From the NCBI GenBank assembly GCA_035547515.1, contig DASZUS010000065.1, positions 16,208 through 80,207 of the forward strand: DNA of 64,000 bases. The letters are read 5' to 3'. The stretch's first letter is position 1. Each line of letters begins with the position of its first letter. Origin of the DNA: DASZTV01 sp035547515. Lineage in GTDB: Bacteria > Actinomycetota > Actinomycetes > JAFAQI01. The notes beneath the pieces were generated by a model. That model was not told the DNA's origin and made no database searches. It saw only the letters and a list, made by a program, of their open reading frames with translations. The position numbers and the translations under genes were made by a program. Shown piece after piece: positions 58,453 through 64,000 of this stretch.

Positions 58453-60092
58453 TGCGGCGCCGCTTCTACTCCGTCCTCGCGTTCACTGCGGCCCTCGCCG
58501 TCGCAGGCGCCGCGTCGGCGCTCGCGTTCTTCACGGCGACGGGTACGGCGAGCCAGCTCGCCACGTCCACCAGCCTCGGCGCGCCCATCGCCGCCTCCGC
58601 GGTCGCGGCCAGCCCGACCAGCATCACCGTCTCCGTCACCAGCGGGCCGTCGGCTCCTGCCGCCACCGGATACGTCGCCTACCCGCACGGCACCACGTCC
58701 ACGCCGGCATGCACCATCAGCGGCGCTACCGGAAGCTGCACCGTCACCGGCGTCACCGCCGGCACCACGACGTCGTACGACGTCTACAGCACGCTGTCGA
58801 GCTGGATCTCCGCCGCGACCGCGATCGTCAGCGCGACCACACCCCCCGCGGCGCCCTCGGCCATCACAGTGGTCGGCGGCGGAAGCGGGCAGGCCTACGT
58901 CGACTCCGCCAATGCGTCGAACGTCGAGATCGACGTCACGCTGCCGGTAACGTCGACCAGCTCCGACACAGTCCACCTGACGGTGAGCGACGGCACGACG
59001 ACCGTCACGCCGGCCGCCAAGGCGGCGCCGAGCGGCGCCGGCAAGACCGCCTTCACCGGCCTGAACCTGTCTGCCCTGAACGACGGCCATCTGACGGTGA
59101 GCGCCTGGTCGACCAACTCGGGCGGCACCTCGACCACGCTGACGGCGGCGCCGGTGAAGGACACCGCGGCCCCCACGCCGACCCTCACCGCTCCGAGCAG
59201 CGGCGCCTACCTCGCGTCGACCACGCCGACTATCTCCGGCGCTGCAGGGACGCAGGTCGCCGACTCCGGCCACAGCGCGGATGCAACGTCGGTGACCGTG
59301 ACCATCTACGCGGGCGCGACCGCGACGGGCACGCCGGTACAGACCATCACGGGCAACGTGACGTCTGGCAGCTGGTCGGTGAGCCCTTCCCCTGCACTCG
59401 CCGGCAACGCGCAGTACACGGCGCAGGTGAGCCAGAGCGACGCCGCAGGGAACTCCGCGACCGCGACCAAGACCTTCGTCATCGACAGCCAGGCCCCGTC
59501 GGTCGCGATCACCGCGCCGGCCGCCGGCTCGACGACGACCTCGCTGACGCCGACGTTCACCGGCACCGCCGGCAACGCGACCGCCGGCACGACGCAGAGC
59601 GCCGACTCGACGACCGTGACCGTCAAGGTCTACGCCGGGACCACGGCGACCGGTACTGCCCTCCAGACCCTGACCACGACAGAGACCGCAGGCTCCTGGT
59701 CCGTCGCTGCAAGCAGCGCGCTGACCGCGGGCAGCCAGTACACGGTGCAAGCCGTGCAGGCCGATGCCGTAGGCAACACCGGCACCAGCCCTGCGGTCAC
59801 CTTCACCGCCGGCCCGCTGCCGCCGGTCGCCCTCGCGTTCGTCAACCTCTCGGGGCTGCCTCCGGTCGTGTCCACCGGCAACGTCGAGATGGTCAACGCC
59901 CTCGGCCAACCGGTCGCGAACAACACCGGCGCGGCAATCAGCGTGAGCGTCTCAGGCGGCTTGCTGGGCCCGGTCAACGTCACGATCGCCAACGGTCAGA
60001 CGGTGTCCTCGGGGTTCAGCGCACTGCTGACGCTGACCTACTTCTCCGCCACCGCGACCGTCAACGGGCAGACACTGACCGGGCACAGCTAA
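58449..60092 (+). CDS. Large secreted Ig-like repeat protein, gene 4
   Basis: 547 residues. The N-terminal signal ends in FFTATGTAS (related to the YWT tag), then come an Fn3/Ig-like region (about 60-140), a second beta region and two bacterial Ig-like repeats (about 240-345 and 347-455) that share TPTxSGAAG / TVTVxxYAGxTATGT and SWSV motifs. It is very rich in Thr, Ser and Ala, and has no LPXTG or membrane anchor. Start GTG 58449 or ATG 58452. Probably a surface or matrix adhesin or fibre component; not proven. Confidence 0.8.
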   Translation: MMRRRFYSVLAFTAALAVAGAASALAFFTATGTASQLATSTSLGAPIAASAVAASPTSITVSVTSGPSAPAATGYVAYPHGTTSTPACTISGATGSCTVTGVTAGTTTSYDVYSTLSSWISAATAIVSATTPPAAPSAITVVGGGSGQAYVDSANASNVEIDVTLPVTSTSSDTVHLTVSDGTTTVTPAAKAAPSGAGKTAFTGLNLSALNDGHLTVSAWSTNSGGTSTTLTAAPVKDTAAPTPTLTAPSSGAYLASTTPTISGAAGTQVADSGHSADATSVTVTIYAGATATGTPVQTITGNVTSGSWSVSPSPALAGNAQYTAQVSQSDAAGNSATATKTFVIDSQAPSVAITAPAAGSTTTSLTPTFTGTAGNATAGTTQSADSTTVTVKVYAGTTATGTALQTLTTTETAGSWSVAASSALTAGSQYTVQAVQADAVGNTGTSPAVTFTAGPLPPVALAFVNLSGLPPVVSTGNVEMVNALGQPVANNTGAAISVSVSGGLLGPVNVTIANGQTVSSGFSALLTLTYFSATATVNGQTLTGHS

Positions 60093-60098
60093 CCAGGC

Positions 60099-61778
60099 TT
60101 ACGCCCGGTTCACCGCACTCACCAGCGCGTACAGGGAGGCGGTCGTGATGCTCGAGTGCACGCCGCAGCCCCAGTACACCTGGCCGTCCACCGCGACCTC
60201 GAGGTAGGCCGCCGCCTGGGCCTCTTCGCCGGCGCTGCGCGCGTGCTCGTGGTAGTCGAGCACCCGGGCGTCGATGCCGACCCCGCCCAGGGCATGGACC
60301 AGCGCTGCGATCGGCCCGTTGCCCTCACCTGAGATCTCGCGCTCGACGCCGTCGTACACGATCTTCGCGTGCAGCCGGTCGACGTCGCCGGACTCGATGG
60401 AGTAGCTGACCAGCCGCAGCGGCTCGGTCCGCTCGAGGTAGGTCTCGCGGTACATCTGCCAGATCTTGTCGGGTGAGACCTCGCCGCCCTCGTTGTCGCA
60501 CACCGTCTGCACGATCCGGGAGAACTCGATCTGCATCCGGCGCGGCACGTCGAAGTGGTGGTCGAACTTCATGACGTAGGCGACGCCGCCCTTGCCGGAC
60601 TGCGAGTTGACCCGGATGACCGCCTCGTAGCTGCGGCCGACGTCCTTGGGGTCGATCGGCAGGTACGGGACGCCCCAGGTGTAGTCGTCGATCGGTACGC
60701 CGGCCGCCGCCGCGTCGCGCTCCAGCGCTTCGAAGCCCTTCTTGATGGCGTCCTGGTGAGATCCGCTGAAGGCTGTGTAGACCAGGTCACCGCCGTACGG
60801 GTGGCGGGGGTGAACCGGCAGCTGGTTGCAGTACTCCACCGTGCGACGGATCTCGTCGATGTCGGAGAAGTCGATGCCCGGGTCCATGCCCTGGCTGAAG
60901 ATGTTCAGGCCGAGGGTCACCAGGCAGACGTTGCCGGTGCGCTCGCCATTGCCGAACAGGCATCCTTCGACGCGGTCCGCGCCGGCCTGCACGCCTAGCT
61001 CGGCAGCCGCAACCGCAGTGCCGCGGTCGTTGTGCGGGTGCAGGCTCAGCACGATCGAGTCGCGTCGGGTGACGTTGCGCCCGAACCACTCGATCGAGTC
61101 GGCGTAGACGTTCGGGGTCGCCATCTCGACCGTCGCCGGGAGGTTCAGCACCACCTTGCGATCCGGGCTCGGCTCCCACACGTCCATCACGGCCTCGCAG
61201 ACCTCGACCGCGTAGTCGAGCTCGGTGCCCGTGAAGGACTCCGGCGAGTACTGCCAGCGCACGTTCGTGCCGGCCAGCAGCGACTCGGCGTACTTCTGGC
61301 ACCACTGCGCACCGCGGACCGCGATGTCCTTGATGCCGTCCTTGTCCATGCCGAACACCACTCGACGCTGCAGGGTCGACGTCGAGTTGTAGAGGTGGAT
61401 CAGCGCCGTCCCCTTGAACCCGACCAGCGACTCGCAGGTTCGCTCGATCAGCTCCTCACGGGCCTGCGTCAGCACCTGGATCGTGACGTTGTCGGGGACG
61501 ACGTCGTCCTCGACGAGGCTGCGGATGAAGTCGAAGTCGGTCTGGCTGGCCGCCGGGAAGCCGACCTCGATCTCGTCGTACCCGATCTCGACCAGCAGGT
61601 CGAACATCCGGCGCTTGCGCTCGGAGTCCATCGGGTCGATCAGGGCCTGGTTGCCGTCGCGGAGGTCGACGCTGCACCACTGGGGCGGTGCGCTGATGAC
61701 CTTGTTCGGCCAGGTGCGGTCCGGCAGGTCGATCGGGGGGAAGGGGGTGTAGCGGTGATGCTGAGGCATTCCGGTCAT
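60099..61778 (-). CDS. leuA: 2-isopropylmalate synthase
   Basis: First committed enzyme of leucine synthesis, 559 residues. LRDGNQALIDPMDSERK is the metal/substrate motif, SLHPHNDRGTAVAAAE has the His pair, GNGERTGNVCLVTL the third block, and the C-terminal leucine-sensing dimer domain runs from about 430. The ATG at 61778 (GAGGAG 9 nt upstream) is chosen over ATG 61799. Preceded by a leader peptide with a Leu run. Convergent with gene 4. Confidence 0.95.
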   Translation of the reverse strand: MTGMPQHHRYTPFPPIDLPDRTWPNKVISAPPQWCSVDLRDGNQALIDPMDSERKRRMFDLLVEIGYDEIEVGFPAASQTDFDFIRSLVEDDVVPDNVTIQVLTQAREELIERTCESLVGFKGTALIHLYNSTSTLQRRVVFGMDKDGIKDIAVRGAQWCQKYAESLLAGTNVRWQYSPESFTGTELDYAVEVCEAVMDVWEPSPDRKVVLNLPATVEMATPNVYADSIEWFGRNVTRRDSIVLSLHPHNDRGTAVAAAELGVQAGADRVEGCLFGNGERTGNVCLVTLGLNIFSQGMDPGIDFSDIDEIRRTVEYCNQLPVHPRHPYGGDLVYTAFSGSHQDAIKKGFEALERDAAAAGVPIDDYTWGVPYLPIDPKDVGRSYEAVIRVNSQSGKGGVAYVMKFDHHFDVPRRMQIEFSRIVQTVCDNEGGEVSPDKIWQMYRETYLERTEPLRLVSYSIESGDVDRLHAKIVYDGVEREISGEGNGPIAALVHALGGVGIDARVLDYHEHARSAGEEAQAAAYLEVAVDGQVYWGCGVHSSITTASLYALVSAVNRA

Positions 61779-61867
61779 TGGGGTTTGCTCCTCGGACATG
61801 ACGCGCACAGCGCGGCTCGAGTGGATCGGTGGCAAACCGGCGCGTCTTGTTGGACCGCAGCCCGACT

Positions 61868-61898
61868 CCCGCAGCGGGGGGCCGGTGGTCGACCCCGC
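61868..61898 (-). promoter_or_regulatory. Competing hairpins after the leuA leader peptide
   Basis: GCGGGG (61898-61893) can pair with CCCCGC (61879-61874), and the latter can instead form CCCGC-T-GCGGG (61878-61868). This overlap of alternative stems right after the leader stop fits attenuation. No U tract is visible; the exact terminator was not resolved by eye. Confidence 0.5.
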
Positions 61899-61942
61899 TA
61901 CGGGCGGGTAAGGAGCAGGAGCGCGCGCATCTCGCTGGTCAC
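61898..61942 (-). CDS. leuA leader peptide with four Leu codons
   Basis: Fourteen codons read VTSEMRALLLLTRP, GTG start and TAG stop. The Leu run is CTC CTG CTC CTT. Its GTG overlaps the TGA of the PAP2 gene (GTGA). It lies 119 nt upstream of leuA. Leader peptides with Leu runs are known upstream of leuA in Streptomyces and relatives, acting through transcription or translation attenuation. Confidence 0.8.
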   Translation of the reverse strand: MTSEMRALLLLTRP

Positions 61943-62790
61943 GGTATCAAACTCGGCCGGATTCGGCGCATCCCGAAGTAGACGAGCGCGAGCAGCAGCA
62001 GCGCACCGACGCCGTCGAGCCAGTAGTGGTTGGCGGTCACGACGATCACGTACGCCGTGACGGCGGGGTAGAGCAACGCGATCCAGCGCCACCTCGTGCG
62101 CAGCACGCCGATCACCATGCCGGCGACGAGAACCGCCCAGCCGACATGCACGGAGGGCATCGCCGAGAGCTGGTCGGTGATGCCTTTGCCGAGCCCGTCG
62201 TACACCGACTGGTGGTAGCGCGCGGCAAGGTCGACCATCCCGAAGCTCGGGATCAGCCGTGGCGGCGCGACCGGCAGGAAGCCGATCACCAGTGCGACTC
62301 CGGTGAAGGCGAAGACGAGGTTGCGCCACTTCGGGTACACGTCGCGGTGCCGGATCATCAGCCAGAGCAATGCAGCGGCGAACACCGCGATGTGCGCCCA
62401 TGCGTAGTAGCCGTTGAGGATCCGGTCCCAGGTCGCGTGACCCAGCACCGGCCGCTGCACCGACGCCTCGTCGGGAAGGCGCAGCACCCGCTCAGCGTGC
62501 CAGAGCCAGCGGCCGCGGCTGAACGCGCCGGCGCGGTGAAACAGCGAGACATGCCCGACGATGCGCCACAGGACGAACAGCACGTTAAGCAGCAGGAACT
62601 CGCGTAGCAACCAGGCCCACTGCGCGAATCGGCGAGCGTGCTCCGCCGTACCCGGCTCGCCGGGCGACGCGCCCAGCCCCGCACCGATCGACCAGCCGCA
62701 CGAAGGGCAGCTGTCGAGCGCCATCGGCACCCGGGTTCGGCAGCTCACGCAGACCCAGGTCGGATCGGCGTCCGTGGTCGCTTCGGGCAC
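61939..62790 (-). CDS. PAP2-family membrane protein with zinc ribbon
   Basis: 283 residues. An N-terminal CxxC...CxxC ribbon (C14, C17, C28, C31) precedes about six membrane spans and the PAP2_3 (inositolphosphotransferase-like) motifs SAMPSVHVGWA and ANHYWLDGV with the catalytic His residues. Such proteins handle lipid phosphates or inositol phospholipids; the substrate is unknown. GTG start, with a TCAGGT-gt-ACCTGA palindrome 4 nt upstream. Its stop overlaps the leuA leader. Confidence 0.82.
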   Translation of the reverse strand: MPEATTDADPTWVCVSCRTRVPMALDSCPSCGWSIGAGLGASPGEPGTAEHARRFAQWAWLLREFLLLNVLFVLWRIVGHVSLFHRAGAFSRGRWLWHAERVLRLPDEASVQRPVLGHATWDRILNGYYAWAHIAVFAAALLWLMIRHRDVYPKWRNLVFAFTGVALVIGFLPVAPPRLIPSFGMVDLAARYHQSVYDGLGKGITDQLSAMPSVHVGWAVLVAGMVIGVLRTRWRWIALLYPAVTAYVIVVTANHYWLDGVGALLLLALVYFGMRRIRPSLIP

Positions 62791-62793
62791 CCG

Positions 62794-62807
62794 TCAGGTG
62801 TACCTGA
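62794..62807. promoter_or_regulatory. Palindrome upstream of PAP2 gene
   Basis: TCAGGT-GT-ACCTGA is a perfect 6-bp inverted repeat ending 4 nt before the GTG at 62790. It overlaps any leaderless -10 position, so it could be an operator. Confidence 0.4.
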
Positions 62808-62838
62808 GCAAGCGCGCGGCCGTGAGCAACTCGCCGGG

Positions 62839-63240
62839 CTAGCCGGCGACGAAGCTCAGGCGCACCGTTCGATCCGGGTTGTCGGCGTTGGGGTCGACGA
62901 GGACGACGCTCTGCCAGGTGCCGAGCGCCAGCCGTCCGTCGATCACCGGGATGGTCAACGACGGCGAGACGAGGGCGGGCATCACGTGGTCGCGACCGTG
63001 CCCGGTCGATCCGTGGCGATGCCGGTAGATGTCCTCCCGGGGCATCAGCCGATCGAGCACCATCGCAAGGTCCGGCTCGGTGCCGGACCCGGTCTCGATC
63101 AGCGCGACGCCCGCCGTCGCGTGGGGAACGAACACGTTGAGGAGCCCGTCGCCCTGCCGTGCGGCGAAGTCGGCGACGTCGTCGGTGAGGTCGGTGACCA
63201 ATGCGTCGGCGGTGCGTACCTGGAAGGTCTGCGTGTGCAT
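62839..63240 (-). CDS. yjbQ: UPF0047 family protein (YjbQ)
   Basis: 133-residue protein of the YjbQ/secondary thiamine-phosphate synthase-like family. HATAGVALIETGSGTEPDL, HRHGSTGHGRDHVMPALVSPS and RLALGTWQSVVLVD are its motifs, with conserved His that bind a metal. Biochemical role uncertain. The ATG at 63240 is used because the conserved N-terminus starts there. Divergent from the LLM gene with 19 nt between starts. Confidence 0.9.
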   Translation of the reverse strand: MHTQTFQVRTADALVTDLTDDVADFAARQGDGLLNVFVPHATAGVALIETGSGTEPDLAMVLDRLMPREDIYRHRHGSTGHGRDHVMPALVSPSLTIPVIDGRLALGTWQSVVLVDPNADNPDRTVRLSFVAG

Positions 63241-63246
63241 GCCCCG

Positions 63247-63252
63247 TAGGGT
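63247..63252 (+). promoter_or_regulatory. -10 box, leaderless LLM oxidoreductase
   Basis: TAGGGT lies 7 nt before the ATG at 63260. Confidence 0.6.
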
Positions 63253-63259
63253 GCCCGAC

Positions 63260-64000
63260 ATGGCAGCGTCGATCACCCACTTGCCGGTTGATGCCCATCT
63301 GGTCGCGCCGGTGGGCGAAGAGGACGTGGCTGCACGGCGGCTCGCTGACCTCGGCTTCGACGGCGCCTTCACGTTCGAAGGTGCGCACGATGCGTTCTTC
63401 CCGCTGGTGACCGCCGCGCGGTCGGGCGCGGACCTCGACCTGATGACGAACGTCGCGATCGCGTTCCCTCGCTCACCGCTCGCACTGGCTTACGGCGCCT
63501 GGGACCTGCAGACGCTGTCGCGCGGGAGGTTCCGGCTCGGGCTGGGCAGCCAGATCAAGACCCACGTCGAGCGCCGGTACGGGTCGCGGTGGGGCTCGCC
63601 GGTCGCGCAGATGCGCGAGTGGGTGGAAGCGATCCACGCGATCTTCGCCGCATGGCAGAGCGGAGAGAAGCTCGACTTCCGCGGCGAGTACACGTCACAC
63701 ACGCTGATGACGCCGACCTTCGACCCCGGGCCGAACGAGTTCGGTCCGCCGCCGGTCCTGCTCGGCGCGCTCGGGCCGAAGATGACACAGGTGACCGCGG
63801 AGGTGGCCGACGGCCTGCTGACGCACCCGTTCAACAGCCGCCGCCATCTCCTCGAGCGCACGTTGCCCGCGGTGGACACGGGCCTCGCGGCCGCCGGGCG
63901 GCCGCCGCGCGCCAGCGCCGCCGACACCTTCCATCTGGTCACCGAAGCCTTGGTCTGCTGCGGGCGTTCCGAGGAGGAGCTTGCCTCGGCGGAGGCGGCG
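63260..64000 (+). CDS. LLM-class F420-dependent oxidoreductase, C-terminus beyond window
   Basis: Visible 247 residues of a luciferase-like oxidoreductase, frame still open at the end. FTFEGAHDAFFPLVTAA, VAIAFPRSPLALAYGAWDLQ, RFRLGLGSQIKTHVERRYG and LGALGPKMTQVTAEVADGLLTHPF are family blocks; the subgroup uses coenzyme F420. ATG start with TAGGGT 7 nt upstream. Physiological substrate unknown. Together with cofC it indicates F420 metabolism. Confidence 0.88.
   Translation, partial: MAASITHLPVDAHLVAPVGEEDVAARRLADLGFDGAFTFEGAHDAFFPLVTAARSGADLDLMTNVAIAFPRSPLALAYGAWDLQTLSRGRFRLGLGSQIKTHVERRYGSRWGSPVAQMREWVEAIHAIFAAWQSGEKLDFRGEYTSHTLMTPTFDPGPNEFGPPPVLLGALGPKMTQVTAEVADGLLTHPFNSRRHLLERTLPAVDTGLAAAGRPPRASAADTFHLVTEALVCCGRSEEELASAEAA

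Noticed and set aside
58164..59909. 581-codon open frame antisense to the Ig-like gene
   Set aside because: Arg/Gly-rich shadow of a Thr/Ala-rich repeat gene. The sense frame has a signal peptide and Ig-like repeats.
1..64000. CRISPR array, insertion sequence, prophage or rRNA
   Set aside because: No spaced direct repeats, transposase, structural phage gene or rRNA sequence was found; the only mobile-looking gene is the HNH at 46457-47005.

Overview
The window is chromosomal DNA of a high-GC actinobacterium (Actinomycetota), close to the Frankia/Mycobacterium/Streptomyces grade. The evidence is very high GC, many GTG/TTG starts, and typical actinobacterial gene order: rpsB-tsf beside a whiG-type sigma factor with xerC/dprA/yifB/yraN; rnhB-lepB-rplS-trmD-rimM-khpA-rpsP-ffh; rpmF-rnc-mutM-smc-ftsY; leuCD beside an IclR regulator; cofC and an LLM oxidoreductase pointing to coenzyme F420. 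I see no prophage, insertion sequence, CRISPR array or rRNA operon, and no gene-free stretch longer than 300 bases (the longest is 1623-1889, upstream of rpsB).

Layout. 1-13.8 kb (almost all minus strand): translation and export genes (tsf, rpsB, rplS, trmD, rimM, khpA, rpsP, lepB, ffh), a WhiG/FliA sigma factor and DNA-processing genes. 13.8-16.2 kb: a long-chain acyl-CoA synthetase divergent from an SDR-like protein. 16.2-21.7 kb: a nitrogen operon amtB-glnK-amt-glnD with a GlnR-like box upstream and a perfect 17-bp inverted repeat at the second amt start. 21.7-30.3 kb: ftsY, smc, a coiled-coil protein with 18-bp tandem repeats, mutM, rnc, an acyl-carrier-like gene, rpmF, yceD and a SepIVA-like gene with duplicated hairpins at its end. 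30.3-36.8 kb: coaD, rsmD, recG, rpmB, thiD, thiL and an Lrp-domain protein. 36.8-43.5 kb: ddl, a NlpC/P60 cell-wall hydrolase, a PLP trans-sulfuration enzyme, gpsA, plsC, cofC and HU. 43.6-56 kb: most of the branched-chain amino-acid pathway (leuD, leuC, NdgR-like regulator, cimA, ilvE, leuB), with gltX and tRNA-Gln/tRNA-Glu in between and leuA at 60.1-61.8 kb. 56-60.1 kb: an orphan response regulator followed by a four-gene secreted-protein cluster with SipW/TasA-type signal peptides. 60.1-64 kb: leuA, a PAP2 protein, yjbQ and an LLM oxidoreductase running off the end.

Regulation that can be read directly. More than a dozen genes have a TANNNT hexamer 6-7 nt before an ATG or GTG, the signature of leaderless transcripts; in two cases (thiD, ilvE) the stop codon of the upstream gene forms part of that hexamer. 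leuA is preceded by a 14-codon leader peptide with four consecutive Leu codons. cimA is preceded by a 13-codon leader peptide with tandem rare ATT ATT Ile codons, an 11-bp hairpin and a U-tailed terminator, so the citramalate route to isoleucine appears to be controlled by attenuation. The most novel-looking items are the cimA attenuator, the SipW-type secreted cluster with a triplicated Cys-pair domain, and the start-sequestering hairpin at the second amt gene.
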